Shown here: positions 29,729 to 38,215 of the stretch, piece after piece | Numbering within the stretch: position 1 is the first letter of the stretch | Layout of the letters: the number at the start of each line of letters is the position of its first letter | NCBI RefSeq assembly: GCF_019703855.1 | Contig: NZ_AP024086.1 | Location: forward strand, 3,306,501-3,370,500 | Reading direction: 5' to 3' | DNA from: Desulfomarina profundi | GTDB lineage: Bacteria; Desulfobacterota; Desulfobulbia; Desulfobulbales; Desulfocapsaceae | Length of the DNA: 64,000 nucleotides | Notes under the pieces: model-generated | What the model was told of the DNA's origin: nothing | Databases searched by the model: none | What the model saw: only the letters and a program-made list of their open reading frames with translations | Position numbers and translations under genes: made by a program

Positions 29729-30649
29729 TCAATCTACAGGTTCCACATTGACCCCGAGCGCTCCCGGTTCCTCACTGACCTTCTTGCGCCAGGAAGAGAG
29801 AACGAGAACAAAAATTGTAAGTCCATAGGGCAGCATCAGCAGAATGGACGAAGGCAGCTGTGTACCCGATGCCTGAAGTCGCAGCTGTAATGCCATTATA
29901 CCGCCGAAAAGATAGGCCCCGAGAACAGCACGCCCCGGTCTCCAGAAGGCAAATATAACGAGTGCCACGGCAATCCAGCCCCGCCCGCCAGTAAGATTGG
30001 TGGTCCACATGTGGGTATAGGCAAGGGAGAGATAAGCGCCGCCCAGCCCCATGAAAAAGCCGCCTCCGCAGATCCCGAACCAGCGATAGCCGATAACATT
30101 CAATCCGGCTGCCGTGGCCGCGGCAGGATATTCCCCGGCCGCCCGCAGACCAAGACCGAACCGGGTGGTTGAGAAAAAAAACCAGAGCGCCGGAGGAATA
30201 AGGTAACTGAGGTAGACGAGAATGTCATGATTGAAGAAAACAGGCCCCAACACGGGAAGTGACGATAAGATCGGTAACTCCACTGGGGAAAAACCGGGAG
30301 CCGAAAGCCCCACATAGGAAGTACCCAGGTAATTGGCAAGACCTGTCCCCAAAATAGTCAGGGCCAGCCCTGAAACGACTTGGTTTCCCTGGAACCAGAG
30401 GCAAACAACGCCATGGACGGCGGTAAGCAGCGCACCGGTACATCCGGCGGCAAGAAAACCGAGGGCCGGGTTTCCGGTAGAACGTGAAACAATAAATCCA
30501 GTCAGAGCTCCCACGATCATCGCACCTTCGACTCCCAGGTTGAGAACCCCGGATTTTTCCGTGAGAATTTCCCCGAGCGTAGCATAGAGAATCGGTGTTC
30601 CCGACTGAACCGCGGCGGCAAGAAGGGGAATAATTATCGCGAGTTCCAT
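29729..30649 (-). CDS. BMP-type ABC transporter permease 2
   Basis: A 306-residue inner-membrane permease of the BPD_transp_2/YufQ type with about eight helices. LGEILTEKSGVLNLGVEGAMIVGA is the family hallmark, and GFSPVELPILSSLP-like loops follow. Its ATG shares one base with the stop of the upstream permease (TGATG), indicating translational coupling. Confidence 0.92.
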   Translation of the reverse strand: MELAIIIPLLAAAVQSGTPILYATLGEILTEKSGVLNLGVEGAMIVGALTGFIVSRSTGNPALGFLAAGCTGALLTAVHGVVCLWFQGNQVVSGLALTILGTGLANYLGTSYVGLSAPGFSPVELPILSSLPVLGPVFFNHDILVYLSYLIPPALWFFFSTTRFGLGLRAAGEYPAAATAAGLNVIGYRWFGICGGGFFMGLGGAYLSLAYTHMWTTNLTGGRGWIAVALVIFAFWRPGRAVLGAYLFGGIMALQLRLQASGTQLPSSILLMLPYGLTIFVLVLSSWRKKVSEEPGALGVNVEPVD

Positions 30650-31713
30650 CAGTTCCTCCTGTAGACTATGCGATAATGGGTAAACAGACCGCCGGCCAGA
30701 ACAGTCAGCAGAATAAGTCCCTCGATTATTCCGCCAAAGGCTGCCGGAACCTGAAGATCAAGCTGCAGACTTTCCCCACCAACCCTGAGCCCGGCCAGAA
30801 GAAAAGAGGCGATACCAATACTCAGGGGATTCAGACGGGCCAGCCATGCCACAACAATGGCCGTATAACCATATCCCACCATGATACTGGGTTGAAGCCT
30901 GTTTACCGTGGCGGACGCTTCCAGAAATCCGGCCCAGCCTGCCAGGGCCCCGCTGAGAAACATCACCAGAAATACAAGACGATCGTAAGGCAGGCGGGCG
31001 TATTTTGCCGCCCTGACATTATCTCCACATGCTTTCAGCTCAAACCCGGTCCGGGTGTATTTGAAAAATCCCCAGACAAGCACACCGAGAATAACGCAAT
31101 GAGCAAGTCCCCAGTTTATGGAAGTTGTACCTATTTTCCCGACAATGGCTGTTTCGGAAAATGAAGGTGTCATGGGAAAACCAAAACTCGTTGGGTCTTT
31201 CCAAACACCATACACAAGATATTCAAGCAGAAGAATGGCAATATAATTCATCATCAAGCTGACGATGATCTCATTTGTCTTCAGGCGCTGACGAAGGAAA
31301 GCCGGGATAAAGCCCCAGCCTCCACCTGCCACAATGGCCGCTCCGATCATGGCAGGAAGCAGTGCGGCACGGGGCCAGTCGGGAAAACTGAGGGCAACCC
31401 AGGTTGCGCCGATACTGCCCAGGGCAAACTGCCCCTCCGCACCAATATTCCATATCTGCAGACGGAAGGCAACGGCAACCCCGAGGCTGCAGAGAAACAG
31501 CGGAATGGCCTTGAGCAGACTGTCTTCCAGTGCCCAGCGGGAACCGAAAGCTCCCGTGAACAGGGTCAGAATCCCTTCAAGGGGCGGTGTTCCCCTGAAA
31601 AAAAGCAATAATCCGCTGAAAAGGAGAGACAGGGCAATCGCCGATAATAAAACAAGACAGGAGCCGCCTATTCCCAGGGGCTCCTGTCTTTTTACGATAC
31701 GAATTTTACGCAT
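30649..31713 (-). CDS. BMP-type ABC transporter permease 1
   Basis: A 354-residue permease of the YufP type with eight to ten membrane helices. Features are the IWNIGAEGQFALGSIGATW stretch and TNEIIVSLMMNYIAI, typical of nucleoside/purine importers. It lies 21 bp after the BMP binding-protein gene and forms the channel with permease 2. Confidence 0.92.
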   Translation of the reverse strand: MRKIRIVKRQEPLGIGGSCLVLLSAIALSLLFSGLLLFFRGTPPLEGILTLFTGAFGSRWALEDSLLKAIPLFLCSLGVAVAFRLQIWNIGAEGQFALGSIGATWVALSFPDWPRAALLPAMIGAAIVAGGGWGFIPAFLRQRLKTNEIIVSLMMNYIAILLLEYLVYGVWKDPTSFGFPMTPSFSETAIVGKIGTTSINWGLAHCVILGVLVWGFFKYTRTGFELKACGDNVRAAKYARLPYDRLVFLVMFLSGALAGWAGFLEASATVNRLQPSIMVGYGYTAIVVAWLARLNPLSIGIASFLLAGLRVGGESLQLDLQVPAAFGGIIEGLILLTVLAGGLFTHYRIVYRRN

Positions 31714-31734
31714 TATGTTCAGGATGTCGGATTG

Positions 31735-32793
31735 CTACTCGGTTGTTCCCACCACGCCTTTCACAAACCAGGTCATGCCAAGCAATTCACCATCTGTTGC
31801 GACAGCACCTTCGGCAATTTTCACTACGCCTTTCTGGTCTTTTATCGGGCCGACAAAGACCTTTTTACCCGATGCAATTTCGGCTTTCTTTTTATTCACC
31901 ATCTCCTGAACATCTTTTGGTACCATTGGACCAAAAGGTGCAAGACCAACAATGCCTTCTTTCAGGCCGGGCCAGTCGGAACCTGCTTTCCAGGTTCCTT
32001 TTCGTACCTCGTCAACCACCTTGGTATAATATGGACCCCAGTTCCAGATGGGGGCAGTAAGGTGGGACTTGGGAGCAAAAGCGGACATATCCGAGTTATA
32101 ACCGATGGAATACACCCCTTTTTCCTGGGCTGCTTCCTGGGGTCCGGGGGAATCCTGATGCTGGGCAATAACATCAGCACCCACGTCAAGCAGAGACTTG
32201 GCAGCCTCTTTTTCCGTCGCCGGATCATACCAGGTCTTCGTCCAGACAACCCTTACGGTAACATCGGGATTGACAGACTGGGCACCAAGGGTGAACGCGT
32301 TGATCCCGCGGATAACCTCGGGGATAGGAAAAGCAGCCACATAACCAAGGACATTGGATCTGGTCATGGCTCCGGCAACCATCCCCGACAGGTAACGTGC
32401 CTGATAAATACGGCCAAAATAATTCCCCATGTTCTTCGCGGTCTTAAAACCGGAACAGTGGAGAAAGGCAATTTTTGGAAATTTTTTGGCAACTTTCAAC
32501 ATGGGATCCATGAAACCGAAACTGGTGGCAAAGATCACATCATATCCCTTGCGGGCCATGTTGAGAATAACCCGCTCTGAATCCGGACCCTCCTTGACCG
32601 ACTCCACATAGGAAGTCGTTACACCATCCATGGCCTCAACCGCCTTACGCCCCTGGTCATGGGCGTAGGAATAACCAGCATCCCCGATGGGAGAGACATA
32701 GACAAAACCCACCTTCATATCTTTTGCTGAAACCGTCACAGCGCCAAGCCCGAAGGCCAGCATTGCCACCATCAGCACCTTTAACAATCGCAT
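31735..32793 (-). CDS. BMP/PnrA-family periplasmic binding protein (probable purine or nucleoside)
   Basis: A 352-residue secreted binding protein with a signal peptide ending near VTVSA. There is no lipobox, so it is probably soluble rather than a lipoprotein. The mature part begins MKVGFVYVSPIGDAGYSYAHDQGRKA, and ADVIAQHQDSPGPQEAA marks the ligand cleft of the purine-type subgroup. The ATG is preceded by GGGAG. It starts 46 bp after the amino-acid ABC ATPase stop on the same strand, so it may be transcribed from further upstream. The neighbouring phosphoribosyltransferase supports purine bases or nucleosides as ligand. Confidence 0.88.
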   Translation of the reverse strand: MRLLKVLMVAMLAFGLGAVTVSAKDMKVGFVYVSPIGDAGYSYAHDQGRKAVEAMDGVTTSYVESVKEGPDSERVILNMARKGYDVIFATSFGFMDPMLKVAKKFPKIAFLHCSGFKTAKNMGNYFGRIYQARYLSGMVAGAMTRSNVLGYVAAFPIPEVIRGINAFTLGAQSVNPDVTVRVVWTKTWYDPATEKEAAKSLLDVGADVIAQHQDSPGPQEAAQEKGVYSIGYNSDMSAFAPKSHLTAPIWNWGPYYTKVVDEVRKGTWKAGSDWPGLKEGIVGLAPFGPMVPKDVQEMVNKKKAEIASGKKVFVGPIKDQKGVVKIAEGAVATDGELLGMTWFVKGVVGTTE

Positions 32794-32839
32794 ATTCTTC
32801 TCCCTTCCGATCCAATCTTTTAAATGATTCCCGATTACC

Positions 32840-33574
32840 TTACAGCACCTGCTTCAAAAAGAGTTTGGTCCGCTCCTCACGGGGACTGGTAAAAAAGTGC
32901 TCAGGTGTTCCGACTTCAACAATTTTCCCTTCATCCATAAAGAGGACACGGTCAGCCACCTCACGGGCAAATCCCATCTCATGGGTGACAACAACCATGG
33001 TCATTCCCTCCGAAGCCAGCTGTTTCATAACATCCAGAACCTCACCGACCATTTCCGGGTCAAGTGCGGAAGTCGGCTCATCAAAAAGCATCACCTTCGG
33101 CTCCATTGCCAGTGCCCTGGCAATGGCAACGCGCTGCTGCTGACCACCTGAAAGTCTGGAAGGATATTCTCCAGCCTTTTCATGGATTCCAACTTTCTTG
33201 AGCAGGGCTTCGCCTTTTTTCTCCGCTACTTTTTTACTTCGTTTTCTCACACGGACCTGAGCCAGAGTCAGATTTTCAAGCACGGTTTTATGGGGGAAAA
33301 GATTAAACTGCTGAAACACCATACCGACTTCCATACGAACCTTGTTGATATTCGTTTTTTTATCGGCAAGATCAACCCCGTCAATAATAATATGACCTTC
33401 CGTAAAGGTCTCCAGGCCATTGATGCATCGAAGAAAAGTAGATTTTCCTGATCCGGACGGCCCGATGACGACAACAACCTCACCCCTGGCAATTTCTGTT
33501 GAAACCCCATCCACAGCACGAACGGTAACACCGCGCCCATGGAAGAGTTTGACAACATTTTCAGCTTTAATCAC
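32840..33574 (-). CDS. Polar amino-acid ABC transporter ATP-binding protein
   Basis: A GlnQ/HisP-type ATPase of 244 residues: Walker [11 protein letters not shown]-loop [16 protein letters not shown], signature [14 protein letters not shown], Walker [15 protein letters not shown] and H-loop VVTHEM. The GTG at 33574 follows AGGAGG and overlaps the permease stop by 8 bp; a longer frame to 33607 is unlikely. Works with the permease and binding protein just upstream. Confidence 0.93.
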   Translation of the reverse strand: MIKAENVVKLFHGRGVTVRAVDGVSTEIARGEVVVVIGPSGSGKSTFLRCINGLETFTEGHIIIDGVDLADKKTNINKVRMEVGMVFQQFNLFPHKTVLENLTLAQVRVRKRSKKVAEKKGEALLKKVGIHEKAGEYPSRLSGGQQQRVAIARALAMEPKVMLFDEPTSALDPEMVGEVLDVMKQLASEGMTMVVVTHEMGFAREVADRVLFMDEGKIVEVGTPEHFFTSPREERTKLFLKQVL

Positions 33575-34525
33575 TGACTGCGAGCCTCCTTTCCATATAG
33601 AAAACAACTTGCGACAGAAGAGATGTCACCAGCAGGTACATGGCAGCAACCACGAGCCATACCTCAAAGGTGGCAAAGGTGGAAGTAATGATCTCACGCC
33701 CTGATTTTGTCAGATCCGTAATGGCAATAACAGAAACCAGGGAAGAATCCTTTATCAGGCTGATAAACTGGCCGGAAAGCGGCGGAAGGATTTTCTTGAA
33801 TGCCTGGGGCAGAATAACGTCCAGCATGGTCTGGGGAACAGTCATACCAAGAGATCTGGCCGCTTCGGTCTGGCCGGGAGGAATCGCCTGGATACCAGCC
33901 CGGACAATCTCCGCGACATAGGCCCCGGCAAACAGAGCCAGCGCTCCGATACCGCAGACATTTCGACTCAAATTGAATACTGTTCCCAAAAAGAAATAGG
34001 CGATAAATATCTGAACAAGAAGTGGAGTCCCTCGGATACACTCAACATAGATCATGGCAAGACCACGCAGGGTGTAATTTTTCGACACCTTGGCAAGCCC
34101 GGCAATAAGACCGAGTATAAGTGCAAAAATAGAGGCAATGGCGGACAACCACATGGTCGTCCATAATCCGTTCATCAGAGGACCCAGACGCCACTGGGCG
34201 ACAAACCCGACGGTATCCCCTCGAACAACTCCTCACCTTCCGAAACCTTGATACCCTTTGCATCCACTTCAACAATTTCAACCTTGCCGTTTTCAGATGT
34301 CAAAGTGACCACGGCGGTTTTACCGTCACTTTCAATCTTTGTAACTGTCCCATCAAATGGAATTTTCTGTGCTTCTTCAGCATGATACAGGAAATATTGG
34401 GGAACCCTGTACCAGCGCCAGTGATAGTCAATTTTTTTAACGGCACCCCAGGTGCCGGCAGCCATCAGAATCAGGATGACTGCCAGCAGGACCTTCCAGG
34501 GCCACGTATCTTGTGAACCTTTCAA
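33567..34525 (-). CDS. Polar amino-acid ABC transporter permease with an extra soluble segment, frame broken once
   Basis: Restored length 319 residues, longer than the usual 220-240. The C-terminal 200 residues are a standard HisM/GlnP permease ([37 protein letters not shown] is the EAA loop). The N-terminus has one extra membrane helix (about 11-29) and then a polar, beta-rich segment of about 80 residues ([19 protein letters not shown]). At 34217-34220 the coding strand has four Gs; five restore [22 protein letters not shown]. The gene lies 16 bp after the binding-protein gene. Confidence 0.87.
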
Positions 34526-34541
34526 AATAGCGTTTCCCTTT

Positions 34542-35345
34542 TTACTGAATTTCTTTCAACCACGCGTCATCCTTGAACCATTTGTTATAAATCTTGTCGT
34601 ATACGCCGTCGTACTTGATCTGGTTCATGAAATTATTCAGCCAGTTGAGGAAATCAGGATCAGCCTTGCGGATACCCCATGCAAGAGGCTCTTTTGTAAA
34701 CGGCTTATCAAGAAAAACAATTTTCCCTTTACCTTTCTGGGAAAAGGCAATGGCGTTAAACGGCATATCATAGACAAAAGCATCAATCTTGCCGTTGACA
34801 AGTTCGATAACACCTTCCTGCTCAGTCTCGTAAGAGATATATTTCGCCTTGGGAATCATACGCTTGGTGGCCTGCTCACCGGTGGTTCCCAACTTGGAGG
34901 CGACGGTATATTTGGCATTGTTCAGATCCTTGTAGGATTTGACTTCGCCGGCAAGTTCCTTTTTCAGAAGAATGGTCTGCCCAATAAGGATATAAGGTGT
35001 TGCGAAGTTGATGGTCATATTCCTTTCCTGGGTAAGGGTCATACCGGACATGATCATATCAAACTTACCAGTCAGCAGAGCCGGAATAATACCGTCCCAT
35101 GCTGTGGAAACCAGTTCCAGCTTTACACCCATGGCTTTTGCAATACGCTTTGCCATATCAACATCAAAACCAATAATTTCCCCCTTCTGATTTGTCAGTT
35201 CAAACGGCATATAGCCCGGTTCCATACCAACTCTCAACACACCCCGCTTCTGAATTTCGGCCAGTGTATCAACGGCATAGACAGAACCGGCAGTAAAGGT
35301 TATTACTGCCAAAACAGCAACCAGTAACAGTGAAAGTTTTCTCAT
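34542..35345 (-). CDS. Polar amino-acid ABC transporter periplasmic binding protein
   Basis: A type II binding protein (SBP_bac_3) of about 267 residues. The signal peptide ends near GSVYA. The family motif GEIIGFDVDMAKRIAKAMG and ligand-site segment SGMTLTQERNMTINFATPY are clear. Two in-frame ATGs (35351 and 35345) exist; the second has AAAGGAG at better distance. First gene of a minus-strand run that continues through the amino-acid transporter and probably into the BMP operon. Confidence 0.92.
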   Translation of the reverse strand: MRKLSLLLVAVLAVITFTAGSVYAVDTLAEIQKRGVLRVGMEPGYMPFELTNQKGEIIGFDVDMAKRIAKAMGVKLELVSTAWDGIIPALLTGKFDMIMSGMTLTQERNMTINFATPYILIGQTILLKKELAGEVKSYKDLNNAKYTVASKLGTTGEQATKRMIPKAKYISYETEQEGVIELVNGKIDAFVYDMPFNAIAFSQKGKGKIVFLDKPFTKEPLAWGIRKADPDFLNWLNNFMNQIKYDGVYDKIYNKWFKDDAWLKEIQ

Positions 35346-35723
35346 CCTCATCTCCTTTATTTTGGATTCAACAATTAGGGGGAAAAGAGACTCTCCCCGT
35401 TATAACACATTTCTACCGCTGCACCCGAAAAACGGGGCAACCGGTATTGTATGTAATGTTTGGACGTAATAACATACCCATACAAGATGGACAACAGGCT
35501 TTTGTCATCAAATAAAAACCGGGCCCTCCGAACCTGCCTGAAACCTATCCTGTTGGGTACCAAACTCCTCGCTAAAACTCAAGTATAATCGTAATGAGGA
35601 GTGGTAACCCGGATTCGAACAGGTCCATGATTTTTTTCGATTGAAAAATCAGAAGAAGATTTTTCCTTCCTGATATTGTATCGTCATGACTTTTACCGAT
35701 TTATATCAAACTTCAACGGACCC
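35346..35723. other. Intergenic region between divergent transporter genes
   Basis: About 378 bp containing the promoters of the amino-acid transporter (minus) and the EamA gene (plus). I see a weak hairpin at about 35629-35650 (GATTTTT/AAAAATC) and a stretch at 35605-35625 that recalls a tRNA T-loop (GGATTCGAAC) without the rest of a tRNA. No gene is supported. Confidence 0.5.
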
Positions 35724-36643
35724 ATGAACACACTCTCCACAAAACAGATTCTTTTTACCTATATTGCCCTGGCCCTGGCTGTACTTTTCTGGGGACTTTC
35801 CTTTGTGGCAACAAAGATTGCCCTGCAGAGCTTTCCACCGTTCTGCCTTATCTTCATGCGTTTTCTTACTGCGTCGATATTTTTTACCTTTCTCCTGTTC
35901 CGCACCGGTTTTCCTGCCATTACCTGGAAGAACCTCAAACCGCTTCTTTTTCTTGCGATATTTCAGCCGGTCCTCTATTTTACTTTTGAAACATTCGGCC
36001 TGCAGCACACTTCAGCCACGAAAGCATCTCTCATTATCGCCACCATTCCCATTGTTGTACTGCTGCTCTCTATATTCTTTCTTAAGGAGCGAGTCCGCCT
36101 GCTCAATGTGATCGGTATCGTCATTTCCATTTTCGGAGTCGCACTACTGATATTCGGCGGACAGAATATTGAGGAAATGGGTGGGACACTCCTGGGAGAC
36201 GCTCTGATTCTCGGTGCGGTTCTCTCCGCCTCCATGTATATGATCCTTACCCGCAAGCTGGGTGAGTTTTTTTCACCCATACAGATCACGGGCATGCAGA
36301 TCATTCTCGGGGCAATTCTGTTTTTTCCCGCATTTCTCTATACTCTGCCACGTGTTAAATGGCACAACGTAACCGGTGACGCGATCATTGCTGTTATAGC
36401 GCTTACCATTTTCGCCACAATCGGAGCTTTTCTCTGCTACAATTACGCCTTAACCAAAATCCCCACATCCAGGGTTTCAGTGTGCATCAACGGTATTCCC
36501 CTGGTTACCGCCTGCGGGGCCTGGATATTTCTGGGCGAACAGCTCGCACCCCTGCAGTTTCTCGGGGAGGAATCGTTATTGCTGCCGTTTACCTGGCAAA
36601 TATCAACGGGAGGAAAAATCCCAATGAAAGCAAATCCCGATAG
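35724..36643 (+). CDS. EamA/DMT family exporter, frame broken once
   Basis: A ten-helix inner-membrane transporter of the drug/metabolite superfamily; restored length 306 residues, the family norm. It has two EamA halves (LAVLFWGLSFVATKIAL near residue 15; GDALILGAVLSASMYMI near 155). At 36564-36567 a run of four Gs breaks the frame; five give FLGGGIVIAAVYLANI and a stop at 36641-36643. The ATG at 35724 is preferred because it begins the conserved part; upstream starts lack a ribosome site. Substrate unknown. Confidence 0.85.
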
Positions 36644-36766
36644 TGGTATCTTATTTTATCCGAAAATCCCGCTGCTGGAGGTTTTATTGCTGCGATCGGA
36701 TTTTCAGACACACTAGTACAAAACAAGATCCTTTTTTACGACAGGCATTTTCCCGGAGGTTCTCCC

Positions 36767-37683
36767 ATGAAAGTCATCATAGCCGGTTCCCTCGCGTACG
36801 ACAGAATCATGAATTTTTCCCAGAATTTTTCCGATCATATCCTGCCGGAAAAAATCCATAATCTCAATGTGGCCTTCGAGGTGGATGGAGTTACCGAAAA
36901 TTTCGGCGGTACTGCCGGAAATATTGTCTACGCACTGAACCTGATGGGTGAGTCAGCAACCCTTTCCGCTACCATCGGCAGCGATCACCATCAATATTTT
37001 GACTGGCTTGAAAAGAACGGTATCAGCAGAGACGGTATACGGATTATCCCGGATGAACTGACCGCTGGTGCCTATATCACTACGGATAAAAGCAATAACC
37101 AGATTACCGGGTTTAATCCCGGTGCCATGAAACACTCCTCCAATCTCGATTTTTCGAAACTGGATCCTAAAAATACCCTGCTTCTTGTTTCCCCCGGCAA
37201 CCTGATAGACATGATTGAATATCCGAGACAGTGCAGAAAAAAAAGCATCCCCTATATCTTTGATCCCGGTCAGTCCCTGCCCATGCTCAATGGAGATGAT
37301 CTAAAAGAGGTTATCTCCGGCTGTACAATTCTGATAGTCAACGACTATGAATTCAACATGATCCTCAAAAAGACGGGCCTTGGAGAAAAAGAACTGCTCA
37401 GCCTGGCCGGAACTACCATTATAACTTATGGTGGAGAAGGTTCGGAAATTTTTGCTGAACAGGGATCAACACGGATTCCAACTTTCTCCCCCGACAGACG
37501 GTCGACCCCACCGGAGCAGGAGACGCCTACAGGGGCGGCCTTGTCAGCGGTCTGATCCAGGGCAGAGATCTTGTTTCCAGCGCCACCCTCGGCAGTGTCT
37601 GCGCCTCCTTTGCCGTTGAATGCAACGGAACCCAGGTCTACAGTTTTACCAGGGAGAAGTTTGAAGAAAGGATGAAGGGATAA
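36767..37683 (+). CDS. PfkB-family carbohydrate/adenosine kinase, frame broken once
   Basis: A 305-residue restored kinase. It has the N-terminal sheet (MKVIIAGSLAYDRIMNF), the first PfkB signature region (ENFGGTAGNIVYALNLMGE) and, after restoration, the ATP/catalytic motif DPTGAGDAYRGGL. The break is near 37488-37502; adding a C to the run of five at 37488-37492 gives SPRQTVDPTGAGD. The ATG follows GGAGG. Overall it resembles bacterial adenosine-kinase-like PfkB proteins, but the sugar or nucleoside is not certain. It lies 123 bp after the EamA gene. Confidence 0.85.
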
Positions 37684-37709
37684 TAAGAGCCAGGCGCAGA
37701 TACTGTCGT

Positions 37710-37868
37710 CAAATCAACACAATGCCCACCGGAAGTCAGCCCGGACGACGCCATCTTCTGCAGTATTATAACAGTAAACATAGCTCACTATGATTTACCG
37801 TCCGTTAAGCGAAGACTCCAAGAACTTTGAACCCGGCACCGCCTGAACTGGTGAGAAATGCGGGTTAG
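37710..37868 (+). repeat. Partial family C element (copy 2)
   Basis: Matches the right two-thirds of 18418-18644: shared blocks include GACGCCATCTTCTGCA, AACAGTAAA and ACCGCCTGAACTG followed by AAATGCGGGTTAG. The left inverted end is missing. It lies just after the PfkB kinase gene. Confidence 0.7.
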
Positions 37869-38215
37869 GAGCAAGTCACTGAACACTCGAAACGATCGTA
37901 AATCCAGACAATCATTTTTCCTGAATTCTCTCCCTTTTAAACATAACAATTTGGCAAGTCAACTGCATACAATATTACATCAATAAAACAACCTCCTTAT
38001 CGAATAAATTTTTCCATTATTATGGTTTTTTTCTGAAACCATTGATGTGATTGCCGTTTTTTCGGAATTTACAGCGGCAACTGGATATTTTTCGGCCTCT
38101 TTTCCGGAATTGTAAGAAAAATGTCGGATTAGTTTGTTAAGTTCTCAGCAAAGAAATCCGAGCGCTCCGGTTTTTCCGGATAACCAGTTACTCAATTACA
38201 ATTTAGAAAGAGAAA
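37869..38215 (+). promoter_or_regulatory. Leader region of the type I secretion operon
   Basis: About 350 AT-rich bases upstream of the 18.5-kb operon. Small hairpins occur at 38022-38042 (ATGGTTT/AAACCAT) and about 38168-38182 (TCCGG/CCGGA). The ribosome site before the first ATG is weak (AGAAAGAGAAA). I cannot place a confident -35/-10 pair. Confidence 0.4.

Noticed and set aside
32794-32839. Purine riboswitch upstream of the BMP binding protein
   Set aside because: The gap is only 46 bases and holds little more than a ribosome site, too short for the aptamer.
35605-35628. tRNA-like fragment (GGATTCGAAC preceded by TGGTAACCC)
   Set aside because: It recalls the 3' end of a tRNA on the minus strand, but the T stem does not pair and no D or anticodon arm follows. 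At most a remnant.
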